64,000 nt of DNA, taken from Phyllobacteriaceae bacterium (GTDB taxonomy: Bacteria; Pseudomonadota; Alphaproteobacteria; Rhizobiales; Rhizobiaceae). Below the pieces are notes generated by a model. It was given only the letters and a program-made list of their open reading frames with translations. It had not been told where the DNA came from and made no database searches. Each line of letters opens with the position of its first letter. Position 1 is the first letter of the stretch. The stretch is taken from contig JADJTR010000005.1 of assembly GCA_016711085.1 (NCBI GenBank), positions 186,001 through 250,000 on the forward strand, in the 5' to 3' direction. Below are positions 33,256-42,873 of this stretch, one piece after another. The translations under genes and the position numbers were made by a program.

Positions 33256-35690
33256 TCATGCGTCAGGGTCGGCTTTTCGGCCGCGGGCCCTGGATTTTGC
33301 TGGCGCCTTGTCTCTCCGCGCCGCCGGTTTCGCTGGCGGGCGGGCCTGCTTGACCGGCGTCGCGTGCGGCTCGCTGCCGGATAATGCACTTCGCTCTGCG
33401 GGAACGGGATCTTGACGCCGTTCGCGCGAAAGGCCTCGAGGATGCGAAGCCGGATGCCGTTCAGCGCGGCGATCTGGTCGGTGATGTCGGTCAGGAACAC
33501 GCGCAGTTCGAAATCCAGCGACGACGCGCCAAATCCGGTGAAAAAAACCACCGGTTCCGGCGATTTCGCCGCGCGCGGCTCGGCCCGCGCCGCCGCCAGC
33601 ATCAGTTCTTGCACCTTGACCGCGTCGGAGCCATAGGCGACGCCGATCGGGACATCGATGCGGCCGAGCTTGTTCTTGTGCGTCCAGTTGCCGACCGCCT
33701 GATTGATCAGGTCGGAATTGGGCAGGATGATCGTTTGCCGCTGGAAGGTTTCAATCTCGGTGGCGCGCACCGAAATGCGCTTGACCGTGCCCTGGATCGT
33801 TCCGGCGACGATCCAGTCGCCGACCTTGAACGGCCGCTCGGCCAGCAGGATCAGGCCGGAAACGAAATTCGACACGATGTTCTGCAGGCCGAAGCCGATG
33901 CCGAGCGACAGGGCGCCGGCGACGAGGGCCAGATTGGACAGGTCGATGCCCGCCGCCGACACGCCAATCAATCCCGCGACGGCGGTGCCGGCGTAGCCGA
34001 CGGCGAGGCGGATGGAATTGCGCACGCCGGCATCGACCTTGCCGCGCGCCAGCACCTGGCCATCGAGCCAGCGCTGGAACCATCGCGTCAGGAACAGCGC
34101 CAGCGCGAAGACCGCCACGCCGGTGAGGATGCCGAGCAGCGAGATCGTCACCGAACCGACCTGCACGCCGGTGAGGATTTTCAGCGCGAAGGCACGGATG
34201 TCGCCCCACTGGAAGCCCCATTGCAGCAGGATCAGCGGCCCGCCGGCCAGCACCATGAAGAGGTTGATGGCGATGCCGGCGACGAGACCCAATTGGTCGA
34301 GCGTCGTGTCCTCGGCGCCAAAGCGCGACTTCGCCCGCCGACCGAGCAGCGTATGGGCGAATGCGCCTTCCTCCGATACGGCGCTGGCGGTGAGGAAGCC
34401 GATCGACATCGTCGCCACCAGCGCGCCGGTCACCACGATCTGGCGCGCCATGAAACGGGCGAAGCCGATATAGCCGAGCAGCGCCGACAGCACCGTGACG
34501 ACGCCGACGGCGAGGAGCAGCGCCTGGGCCCAGTTCGGCCAGCGCCGCGGCCGCCCCGCCTCGTCGTGGAACGGTTTCAGCCGGGAGATCGCGATCACCA
34601 TCAGGCCGACGGCGATGGTCAGCACGAAGCTCTTGGCGATGGTCAGCGTCAGCGGCGAACCGAGCACCGAATTGACCCGCGACAGGATGAAATCGGCGCC
34701 CGCCGTCAGCGCCGTTGCCAACACCAGCCAATAGAGCGCGCGGGCCGGACCGTTTTCGACCGGGATCAGCCGCCACGCCGGCAGATGCACCGACAGAGCC
34801 GAGCGCGCCAGCCTCTCGATGAACACGATCGTGGCGATGACGTTGAACGAGGTCACCATCAACTCGCCGATGTCGCCGCGCAGCACGTTGAAATAGTCGA
34901 AGAAAAAATAGCTCGCGCCGAGGAAGGTGGCGACCGCCGCCGACGGCAGCAGCGTCGAGGCGAAGGCGACCGACAGGCGCGACAGATAGGTCGGCTCGAG
35001 ATTGACCGGGTCCGGCCGCATCGCCTCGCCGACGACGCGCCGGCCGCCGATGACGAGAACGGCGGCGGCGGCGAGCGCGAAGAAGCCGGCGAGCAGGCTG
35101 GCGCGCAGCTTGAATTTCAGCACGAAGTTCCACCACGAGCCGACGATGCGCCAGAGTTCGGCCATCTCGGCGCGGAACTCGCTCGCCCCCTCGCCGAGCA
35201 GGGCGAAATTGAGATCGTAGCGCTTCGACAGCTGGTTGGCGAACAATTGCCGGCGCAATTCCGAAATCTGTTCGAGCAGCCGGTTGACGCGCAGCGTCTC
35301 GTCCTCGGCCCGGCCGAGCAGCGTGTTGATCTCGGCCTTGACGGCTTTGAGCGCCGCGCGTTCGGCCGTCACCGCTTCCGCTTCCGCCGGCTCGCCCTCC
35401 TTCGGCGGATTGCCGAGCTGGTCGAGACGGGCGTTGATTTCGTCGCGGCGCGGCCGGAACGCGACCGCCGCGTTGAGCAGCGCCTTGCCCTTCTCCTCAA
35501 GCTGGTTGCGGATGTCGACGAGCTTGATGTCGTCGCCCTTTTCCTTGTCGAGCCGGGCGGCGAGCGCGTCGACGTCGCGCACCAGTCTGTCGATGACCGG
35601 CTGCTGCTGCTCGATGATCGGATCGGCGGCGAACGCCGGCCCGGCGAGGAGCAGCGCGATCAGGACGAACAGGCGGGCGAATCGGATCAA
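33256..35690 (-). CDS. DUF3772 mechanosensitive channel (MscS superfamily), tail in shifted frame
   Basis: Large inner-membrane mechanosensitive channel. It has a signal peptide (FVLIALLLAGPAFA), a periplasmic coiled-coil DUF3772 domain (about 25-190), about ten membrane helices, and an MscS core with the pore-helix stretch LALVAGALSLGIGFGLQNIV and the beta-domain motif GDWIVAGTIQGTVKRISVRAT. In the continuous frame the last 75 codons turn into an arginine-rich sequence running to 33132. One added base in CCGG near 33379 gives a natural Lys/Pro/Ala tail (VKQARPPAKPAARRDK) ending at 33256. I give that end; the alternative is the unshifted stop at 33132. Confidence 0.82.
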
Positions 35691-35765
35691 GGCGGCGTCC
35701 CGGACATTTCAGGCCGGGAAGTGATACGAGGGGGAGGGCGAAGGGGCAAGCGGCGGAGGAGTGCT

Positions 35766-35830
35766 TCTCACCTCCCCCTTGAGGGGGTCCGAAGGACGGG
35801 CGAGGCAAGTGACTCGCCCGAGGAGAGGCG
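35766..35830. repeat. Degenerate copy of the palindromic intergenic repeat
   Basis: Contains CACCTCCCCCTTGAGGGGG followed by a dyad GGGCGAG...CTCGCCC, in the gap before the AT-richer island. It is related to the copies at 11218 and 13358 but lacks the opposite long arm. Confidence 0.5.
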
Positions 35831-35941
35831 AGGCTGAAAGCCGAAGCCGATCCGGGCGGGGGAACCGCCGTCGGTTGGTGGACGTATACCGAAATTTAGG
35901 ATTTATTACCCATAAATTCGGCCATCTAGAGAGGTTGCGAA

Positions 35942-36703
35942 ATGGCAGACACCACGATTGAGTGGACCGATGCGACATGGAACCCGGTTGCCGGCTGCTC
36001 TGTGCTATCAGCCGGATGCACAAATTGCTATGCAATGAGGATGGCGGCTCGACTTGAATCAATGGGGCAAGGAAAATATCGCGGCCTCACTCGGAAATCA
36101 GGTGGCCGCGCGAAATGGACCGGAAAAATAACACTTGATGAAACTTCACTTTTGGTTCCTCAAAGGTGGAGAGGAGCGCGGCGAGTTTTCGTCAATTCCA
36201 TGTCCGATCTCTTTCACGAGTCGGTTCCGACCGAATTCATTGCACGAGTTTGGAACGTTATGGAGTCGGCTTCACTCCACACCTATCAGATTCTAACCAA
36301 GCGGCCCCGACGTATGGCTGAGGTTTTAGCTCAGCCTGGATTTAAAAGACTGCCAAACGTTTGGCTGGGCACCAGCGTCGAGGACGGCAGCGTCATCAAT
36401 CGGCTGGATGAACTTCGTGAGGTTCCAGCAGTCGTTCGCTTTGTATCGTTCGAACCCCTGATAGGTTCGGTTGCTGGTGCAAATCTGACCGACATCCATT
36501 GGGCGATAGCGGGAGGCGAATCGGGTCCAAATGCGCGGTACATGGACCCTGCTTGGGTGGATGAAATCGAAATGTGTTGCCGCCGCTATGACACGGCGTT
36601 TTTCTTCAAGCAGTGGGGTGGAAAAAATAAAAAGGCGGCAGGTCGGCTGCTAAACGGCCGCACCTATGACGAGATGCCTATCCTCTTTGCGAATGATTTC
36701 TAG
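35942..36703 (+). CDS. DUF5131 three-Cys-motif protein (phage Gp37/Gp68 family)
   Basis: A 253-residue protein of the DUF5131 (phage Gp37/Gp68) family. The N-terminal motif NPVAGCSVLSAGCTNCYA holds Cys19, Cys26 and Cys29 (C-x6-C-x2-C), which resembles but does not equal the radical-SAM cluster motif. Other family stretches are VFVNSMSDLFHESVP, TKRPRRM, NVWLGTSVEDG, FVSFEPLIG, IAGGESGPNARYM and FFKQWGGKNKKAAGR. Base composition is clearly more AT-rich than the rest of the window. It converges on, and overlaps by 26 bases, the gene of its usual partner TcmP. The biochemical role is unknown; both recur in phages and genomic islands. Confidence 0.87.
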   Translation: MADTTIEWTDATWNPVAGCSVLSAGCTNCYAMRMAARLESMGQGKYRGLTRKSGGRAKWTGKITLDETSLLVPQRWRGARRVFVNSMSDLFHESVPTEFIARVWNVMESASLHTYQILTKRPRRMAEVLAQPGFKRLPNVWLGTSVEDGSVINRLDELREVPAVVRFVSFEPLIGSVAGANLTDIHWAIAGGESGPNARYMDPAWVDEIEMCCRRYDTAFFFKQWGGKNKKAAGRLLNGRTYDEMPILFANDF

Positions 36704-37588
36704 CGGCATGCTTGGCAAAATTCTTCGCAAGGTCAACGGCCGGCTTCGCCGGATTGGCGACACATAGGTATAGGGAAAAATCCTTGCTGCCACGTTCGCC
36801 GAGAATAGGTAGCGGATCGGGTACAAATGCGAATATTTTGCGCAGCCGACTACTGAACCATTGCTCGACATCGGCCTTACTACCTGATCTAAGTGCGCTG
36901 GGGTCACGACGTTCTCCAAATAAGTCCTCATTCATCAATTCGGAAGTCCGATATAAATCTCTCCAATTGCTTCCAAGAACTAAATCTAGACGCCGCTCCT
37001 TTGGTCCAACTCGATCTAGCCTATTTGCCAATTGTCTAACCACATCTCGCAGAGGAAATAGATACCATACATCAACTCTTTGCGTTTTAGCGAGAAGTTC
37101 TAGCGTAGACCACTCCACCTGAAGCGCATACGGATCGAGAAAAATTACGGCGCGATGTTTACTTATATATTTTACCATCCATTTTGCGTTGAAAATATTT
37201 TATTCAATTCACTATTCGCATCACCTTTTAAAATTTCTATATGGCGCTCCGGATAGGTCTTTTTAAGTTTAGCTAAAGCATCGCACCATTCTTCACTCAT
37301 TTCAATGAAAACAAATTTATCAAAGGCAGGTTCAACTTTCAGTGCGCGTTTTGCTGATCCATCAAGGCGCTTTAGTATATTTTCGAAAGGCTTACCTTCA
37401 AGCAATCCTCCTGTTTGTACTTCAGATTCTCGGTCACCTGAACCTGCAAAAGCGTCAACGTACCATATTTCCATTTCTCGTGATTTGAGAGCTTTCGAAT
37501 AGCATTCGAGATAGTACTGCACGGCGTCAAGTTTTACCTCGGTATGAGCGCCGCCAAAGCGATGTCCCTCGATTTCGCCCTGCGACAT
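36678..37588 (-). pseudogene. tcmP: Three-Cys-motif partner protein TcmP, frame broken
   Basis: Partner of DUF5131 proteins. The first part, from the ATG at 37588, reads GHRFGGAHTEVKLDAVQYYL, YVDAFAGSGDRE, FVFIEMSEEWCDAL and ILKGDANSELNKIF. The second, in another frame, reads KHRAVIFLDPYALQVEW and VWYLFPLRDVVRQL to the stop at 36678. Removing one base from the T-run near 37195 joins them as NKIFNAKWMVKYIS. The DAFAGSG and LDPYA stretches look like motifs I and IV of a class I SAM-dependent methyltransferase; that is my inference. Codon use is AT-rich, like the DUF5131 gene. The break may be a homopolymer sequencing error. Confidence 0.8.
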
Positions 37589-37616
37589 TGCCCACCCCTG
37601 CATTGCGGTGTTTATA

Positions 37617-37700
37617 CTACTCAACCTCGAATGAGTCGAGCTTTTGTGCAAGTGGAGCGCTTTCTATCTCAGGTGCGATTTCGCTATTCAAAAAAATAGG
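37617..37700 (-). pseudogene. C-terminal fragment of an unknown gene at the island edge
   Basis: Reading leftward, an AT-rich frame codes for APIFLNSEIAPEIESAPLAQ and then KLDSFEVE before a stop at 37617, 28 bases before the TcmP start. Composition and the acidic, helix-like sequence look like a real protein end. Upstream of about 37700 the same frame becomes arginine-rich GC-type sequence belonging to the sox leader. So the gene that preceded TcmP in an operon appears cut off at this point. Confidence 0.5.
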
Positions 37701-37816
37701 CGCATCCAGTCGGCCCACCCTCCTCGTCGCCTCACCGTCCGCCCGCGCCGCTTTCCTTGCCTTCGCCCCCCGACCCGTCCGATAGTGTCGCGTCGGATGA
37801 AGGGGATTCGTCTCAC

Positions 37817-39076
37817 ATGCGGGAATATTCGGCGTTCGCCCTGTTGAAGAACGCGTTGACCGGCAATACCGGCTGGAAAGAGGCTTGGCGCAAGCCGGAA
37901 CTCAAGGCCTCCTACGACGTGATCATTGTCGGCGGCGGCGGCCACGGCCTGTCGACCGCCTATTACCTCGCGAAGGAGCACGGCGTCCGCAACATCGCCG
38001 TGGTCGAGAAGGGCTGGATCGGCTCCGGCAATATCGGCCGCAACACCACGATGATCCGCTCCAACTATCTGCATCCGCAGAACCAGCATTTCTACGAGCA
38101 TTCGCTGACGCTGTGGGAGAACCTCTCCCAGGAGCTGAATTTCAACGTCATGTTCTCGCAGCGCGGCGTCATGAACCTCGCCGTCGGCCCGGCGCAGCTC
38201 GACGATTTCGCCCGCCGCGGCAACGCCATGCGCCTCGCCGGCATCGACGCCGAATTGCTGTCGCGCGAACAGGTGGCGAAGGTCATCCCCGGCATGGATG
38301 TTTCCGCCTCGGCCCGCTTCCCGATTTACGGCGGCTTGATGCAATGGCGCGGCGGCACCGCCCGCCACGACGCGGTCGCCTGGGGCTACGCCCGCGCCGC
38401 CGACCGGCTCGGCGTCGACATCATCGAAAACGCCGAGGTCACCGGTTTCCTGAAAGACGGCGACACGATCACGGGCGTGGTGACGAAGCGCGGCGAAATC
38501 CGGGCGAAGAAGACAGCCGTCGTCGTCGCCGGCTCCACCGGCCAGGTGATGAAGCTCGCCGGCATCGACAGATTGCCGATCGAAAGCCATGTGCTGCAGG
38601 CCTTCGTCACCGAGGCGGTTAAACCCTTCATCCACACTGTCGCGGCTTTCGGCGGCGGCCACCTCTATTTCACCCAGTCCGACAAGGGTTCGCTGGTCTT
38701 CGGCGGCGATATCGACGGCTACAACACCTGGGCCCAGCGCGGCAATCTGCCGGTCGTCGAGGACGTGATGAGCGAGTTCGTGGCGCTGTTTCCGGGCCTC
38801 GCCCGCGTCCGCCTGCTGCGCTCGTGGGGCGGGTTGATGGACATGTCGATGGACGGCTCGCCAATCATCGCCAAGGGTCCCCTGCCCGGCATGTACCTCA
38901 ACACCGGCTGGTGCTACGGCGGCTTCAAGGCGGTGCCGGCCTCGGGCTGGACCTTCGCCTGGACCATCGCCAAGGACGAGCCGCACGCGTTCAACCGGCA
39001 TTTCACCCTCGACCGCTTCCGTCGCGGTCTCATCATCGACGAGAAGGGCCAGGGTTCGACGCCCCGGCTGCATTGA
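37817..39076 (+). CDS. soxB: Sarcosine oxidase subunit beta
   Basis: Beta subunit of heterotetrameric sarcosine oxidase, which turns sarcosine, O2 and THF into glycine, H2O2 and methylene-THF in the cytoplasm. The 419-residue protein has the FAD motif DVIIVGGGGHGLSTAYYLAK (34-53) and the covalent-FMN histidine His184 in GGTARHDAVAW. The ending FRRGLIIDEKG is typical. I start at the ATG at 37817 (MREYSAFALLKNAL matches the family) rather than an upstream in-frame start at 37757. The four-gene operon soxBDAG follows with tight spacing. Confidence 0.93.
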   Translation: MREYSAFALLKNALTGNTGWKEAWRKPELKASYDVIIVGGGGHGLSTAYYLAKEHGVRNIAVVEKGWIGSGNIGRNTTMIRSNYLHPQNQHFYEHSLTLWENLSQELNFNVMFSQRGVMNLAVGPAQLDDFARRGNAMRLAGIDAELLSREQVAKVIPGMDVSASARFPIYGGLMQWRGGTARHDAVAWGYARAADRLGVDIIENAEVTGFLKDGDTITGVVTKRGEIRAKKTAVVVAGSTGQVMKLAGIDRLPIESHVLQAFVTEAVKPFIHTVAAFGGGHLYFTQSDKGSLVFGGDIDGYNTWAQRGNLPVVEDVMSEFVALFPGLARVRLLRSWGGLMDMSMDGSPIIAKGPLPGMYLNTGWCYGGFKAVPASGWTFAWTIAKDEPHAFNRHFTLDRFRRGLIIDEKGQGSTPRLH

Positions 39077-39077
39077 G

Positions 39078-39362
39078 ATGCGGATCACCTGTCCCCATTG
39101 CGGCCGGCGCGACGTGGCCGAATTCACCTACCAGGGCGACGCCAACCGGTTGCGCCCCGATCCGGCTTCGACCGATCAGGCGGCGTGGAACGCCTACGTC
39201 TACGACCGCGTCAACACGCGCGGCCCGCACCGCGAGTTCTGGCAGCATTCCGGAGGCTGCCGCGCCCATTTGGCTGTCGAACGCGACACCGCGACCCACG
39301 CCATCCTGTCGGTCTCCTACGCCCGCGATTCCGACACGGCGCGCGCCGGGAGGCGGCCATGA
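39078..39362 (+). CDS. soxD: Sarcosine oxidase subunit delta
   Basis: Small zinc subunit of heterotetrameric sarcosine oxidase, 94 residues. The expected zinc ligands are present: Cys5 and Cys8 (CPHC), His57 and Cys61 (QHSGGC). It starts one base after the soxB stop and its stop overlaps the soxA ATG. Length and motifs are normal. Confidence 0.93.
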   Translation: MRITCPHCGRRDVAEFTYQGDANRLRPDPASTDQAAWNAYVYDRVNTRGPHREFWQHSGGCRAHLAVERDTATHAILSVSYARDSDTARAGRRP

Positions 39363-42202
39363 GCGCCCACCGCGCCCCGACCGGCGGCCGCATCGACCGG
39401 TCGAAGACAATCGCCTTCACCGTCGACGGCAAGGCCTATGCGGGCCATCCCGGCGACACGCTTGCCTCCGCCCTGCTCGCCAACGGCGTCACGCTGATGG
39501 GCCGCTCGTTCAAATACCATCGCCCGCGCGGGCTGCTCGGCGCCGGCGACGAGGAGCCGAACGCGCTCTTCACCGTGCTTGGCCCGGGCGCGGTGCGCGA
39601 GCCGAACATCCAGGCAACCCGCATCGAAATCTTCGACGGGCTGCAAGTCGAAAGCCAGAACCGTTTTCCCTCGCTCTCGTTCGATGTCGGCGCGATCAAC
39701 CGGCTGGCCGGCAAGCTGTTTTCCGCCGGCTTCTATTACAAGACCTTCTTCGGCCCTGAATGGATCAAGGGCACGCGCGTCTGGCATGTCTTCGAGTGGT
39801 TCATCCGCCGCGCCGCCGGCCTCGGCTCGGCAAGCGCGGCGCGCGACCCGGCCCGCTACGAGCGCATGAACGCCTTTTGCGACGTGTTGGTCGTCGGCGC
39901 CGGCAAGGCCGGCCTGGCGGCGGCGCGCGACGCGGCGGAGGCGGGCAAACGCGTCATCCTGTGCGACAGCGAGCCGCCCTCGCCCGCCGCCACGGCCGAA
40001 TTCGCCGCCCACGCCAATGTCGAGTGCCTGCCCCGCACCACCGTCTGGGGCCACTACGACGACATGACCTTCGCGGCTGTCGAACGCGTCGCCGACCATT
40101 TGGCCGATCCGCCGGCGCATCTTCCACGCCACCGCCATTGGGTGATCCGGACGAAGGAAATCGTCGTCGCCACCGGCGCGGTCGAGCGTCCGCTGGTGTT
40201 TCCCGGCAACGATGCGCCGGGCGTCATGCTCGCTTCCGCCGCGCTGCGCTACGCCGCCGAATTCGCCGTGCGGCCGGGCGCGCGCATCGTCGTCTTCGCC
40301 AACAACGACACCGCCTACGCCGCCGCCGCCGGCCTTGCCGCGCTTGGCTCCACCATCGCGGCGATTGTCGATGTGCGCCCGAACCCGCCGGAGGCCGCCC
40401 GCGCCCTCGCCGCCCGCGCCGGGGCGGAATTGATCGTCGCCAGCGCCGTCGTCTCGACTGCCGGCGGCAAGGCGCTGAGCGGGGTGGCCATTGCCGAAAT
40501 CGGTCCCGACGGCGCGCCCGGCGCCAACCGGCGGACACTGTCCTGCGACTGCCTGGCGATGTCGGGCGGCTGGACCCCGCAAATCCAGCTGGCCGCGCAG
40601 CAAGGCGCCAAGCCCCGCTGGGACGAAAGGCTGCACGCTTTCCACGCGCCGGACCTGCCCTCCGGCTGGTCGATGGCCGGATCGGCGGCCGGCGATTTCG
40701 ATCTCGACGAGGGGCTGTCGGCCTACCCGGCGCCGGTGTTCGAGATCAAGGCGAAGGGCAAGGCGTTCGTCGATTTCCAGCACGATGTCACCGCCGACGA
40801 TGTCCGCCTCGCCCACTGCGAAGGCTACGTCAATGTCGAGCACATGAAACGCTACACCACGCTCGGCATGGCGACCGACCAGGGCCGCACCGCCAATCTG
40901 GCAGGCCTCGCCATCATGGCCGAGGCGCGCGGCCTGACGCCCCCCGAGGTTGGGACAACGCGTTCACGCCCGCCGCTGGTTCCCGTCTCGCTGGGCGCGA
41001 TCACGGCGGAGCGCAAGGACGATCTGAAGCCCTGGCGGCTGACGCCGATGCACGACTGGCACCTCGAAAACGGCGCGACGATGTACAATGCCGGTCTGTG
41101 GAGCCGCCCGATGATCTATGGCGCGCCCGGCGAAACCATCGAGCAGGCCTATGTGCGCGAGGCGGCGGCGGTGCGTTCCGGCGTCGGTATCGTCGATGTG
41201 TCGACTCTCGGCAAGATTGCCGTCCAGGGGCCGGACGCGCCTGAATTCCTCGACCGCGTCTACACCAATCTGTTCTCCACGCTCGCCGTCGGCAAGGCGC
41301 GATACGGCCTGATGCTGCGCGAGGACGGCATCGCCTACGATGACGGCACCACCTGGCGGCTTGGCGACAATGATTTCCTCATGACCACCACCACGGCGAA
41401 CGCCGGCAAGGTGATGCAGCAGCTCGAATATTATCTCGACTGCGTCTGGCCCGATCTGCGCGTCATCCTCACCTCGGTCACCGACGAATGGGCCGGCGCG
41501 GCGGTTGGCGGACCCAAGGCGCGTGACGTGCTCGCCGCCTGCGTCTCCGGCGCCAAGGTCGACGACGCGCATCTGCCGTTCATGGGCATCGTCAAGGGCG
41601 AGATCGCCGGCGCGCCGGTGCTGATCTGCCGCCTGTCGTTTTCCGGCGAGCTCGCCTACGAGGTCTATTCCGGCGCGGGCCACGCGGCCCATGTCTGGGA
41701 AGCGCTGATGGCGGCGGGCAAGCCGTTTGCCATCACGCCCTACGGTCTGGAAGCGCTCGGCACGCTGCGCATCGAGAAAGGCCACGTCACCGGGGCGGAA
41801 ATCGACGGACGCACCACGGCGCGCGACCTCGGGCTGGACTGGATGCTGTCGAAGAAGAAGTCCTTCGTCGGCTCGGCCATGATGGACCGCGAAGGCCTGT
41901 TCCACCCTGACCGGCTGCGGCTTGTCGGCCTCGTCTCCCTCGACGACCGGGCAATTAATGGCGGCAGCCATGTGGTGGATAGCCTCGATGGGGAAAAGGC
42001 GACTCAGAGCCTCGGCCATGTCACCGCCGCCTGTTTCTCGCCGGCGCTTGGGCGATACATCGCGCTCGCGTTGGTGAAAAACGGCCGCGAACGCCTCGGC
42101 CAGCGGGCGTTCATCACCGATCCGCTGCGCGGCCGCGCCGGCCCGGTCGAGATCGTCCATCCCGTCTTTGTCGACCCGGAAGGGAAACGCATGCATGGTT
42201 GA
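39359..42202 (+). CDS. soxA: Sarcosine oxidase subunit alpha
   Basis: Large subunit of heterotetrameric sarcosine oxidase, 947 residues. Domains in order: an N-terminal ferredoxin-like Fer2_4 domain (GDTLASALLANGV, MGRSFKYHRPRG), an NAD-binding pyridine nucleotide-disulfide oxidoreductase fold (DVLVVGAGKAGLAAARDAAE), and a C-terminal GcvT-like THF domain (GIVDVSTLGKIAVQGPDAPEF to FVGSAMM). This subunit binds NAD+ and accepts the methylene on THF. The ATG overlaps the soxD stop and the end overlaps soxG by 8 bases. Confidence 0.93.
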   Translation: MSAHRAPTGGRIDRSKTIAFTVDGKAYAGHPGDTLASALLANGVTLMGRSFKYHRPRGLLGAGDEEPNALFTVLGPGAVREPNIQATRIEIFDGLQVESQNRFPSLSFDVGAINRLAGKLFSAGFYYKTFFGPEWIKGTRVWHVFEWFIRRAAGLGSASAARDPARYERMNAFCDVLVVGAGKAGLAAARDAAEAGKRVILCDSEPPSPAATAEFAAHANVECLPRTTVWGHYDDMTFAAVERVADHLADPPAHLPRHRHWVIRTKEIVVATGAVERPLVFPGNDAPGVMLASAALRYAAEFAVRPGARIVVFANNDTAYAAAAGLAALGSTIAAIVDVRPNPPEAARALAARAGAELIVASAVVSTAGGKALSGVAIAEIGPDGAPGANRRTLSCDCLAMSGGWTPQIQLAAQQGAKPRWDERLHAFHAPDLPSGWSMAGSAAGDFDLDEGLSAYPAPVFEIKAKGKAFVDFQHDVTADDVRLAHCEGYVNVEHMKRYTTLGMATDQGRTANLAGLAIMAEARGLTPPEVGTTRSRPPLVPVSLGAITAERKDDLKPWRLTPMHDWHLENGATMYNAGLWSRPMIYGAPGETIEQAYVREAAAVRSGVGIVDVSTLGKIAVQGPDAPEFLDRVYTNLFSTLAVGKARYGLMLREDGIAYDDGTTWRLGDNDFLMTTTTANAGKVMQQLEYYLDCVWPDLRVILTSVTDEWAGAAVGGPKARDVLAACVSGAKVDDAHLPFMGIVKGEIAGAPVLICRLSFSGELAYEVYSGAGHAAHVWEALMAAGKPFAITPYGLEALGTLRIEKGHVTGAEIDGRTTARDLGLDWMLSKKKSFVGSAMMDREGLFHPDRLRLVGLVSLDDRAINGGSHVVDSLDGEKATQSLGHVTAACFSPALGRYIALALVKNGRERLGQRAFITDPLRGRAGPVEIVHPVFVDPEGKRMHG

Positions 42203-42785
42203 GATCGCCTCCCCCCTCGGGACCGCGTTCAAACCCGGTCGCCATGGCAAGCCCGACGGCGCGCCCGGCGTGATCGTCTGCGAACGCAAGCCGGCGACCA
42301 TCGTCCAGGTCGCGGCTTTTTCCGGCCGCGAAACGGCGGTGCGCGAAGCCCTCGTCAAGGCGGCGGGCCTGAAACTGAACGGCAAGCCGGGCGCCGGCGT
42401 CGTCAATGGCTCGCGCGCCGGTTTCGGCGTCGCTCCCGGCCGATGGCTGATCGCCGACGACAAGGAGGGCCTGGCCGGGTCGTTCGCCAAGGCGATCGCC
42501 CACGAGGACGGCGCGGTGACCCGCCTCACCCATGGCCGCAGCGTCTTTCGCATCGAAGGCCCGCGCGCCGAATGGGTGCTGGCGAAACTCTTCGCGGTGG
42601 ACTTCTCGCCCGAGGCCTTCCCGGTCGGCGACGCCGTCTCGACCACCCATCACGATGTCTTCGCCGCGATCCAGCGCGTTGGCGAGAACGCCTTCGACCT
42701 CTACGTCTTCCGTTCCTTCGCGCGCTCGTTTTTCGAGACGCTGGTGCGCGCCGGCGAAGAAGTGGGGTGCGAAGTCAAGGCCTGA
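42195..42785 (+). CDS. soxG: Sarcosine oxidase subunit gamma
   Basis: Gamma subunit of heterotetrameric sarcosine oxidase, 196 residues, with a GcvT-like fold that packs on the alpha subunit. Typical stretches are VAAFSGRE, GRWLIADD, LTHGRSVFRIEGP and TTHHDVFAAIQR, with a closing LYVFRSFARSFFETL. I start at the ATG at 42195, inside the end of soxA, over the upstream 42168. It closes the operon; folD, purU and glyA, which often follow, are absent here. Confidence 0.9.
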   Translation: MVEIASPLGTAFKPGRHGKPDGAPGVIVCERKPATIVQVAAFSGRETAVREALVKAAGLKLNGKPGAGVVNGSRAGFGVAPGRWLIADDKEGLAGSFAKAIAHEDGAVTRLTHGRSVFRIEGPRAEWVLAKLFAVDFSPEAFPVGDAVSTTHHDVFAAIQRVGENAFDLYVFRSFARSFFETLVRAGEEVGCEVKA

Positions 42786-42873
42786 TCGGACCTGGCGCTT
42801 TCGCCATCACGTGCCGCCAGATCGGCTCGACTCCCGGCCGCTCGGCTATACCGGCGCGATGCGCCCGTTGCCG

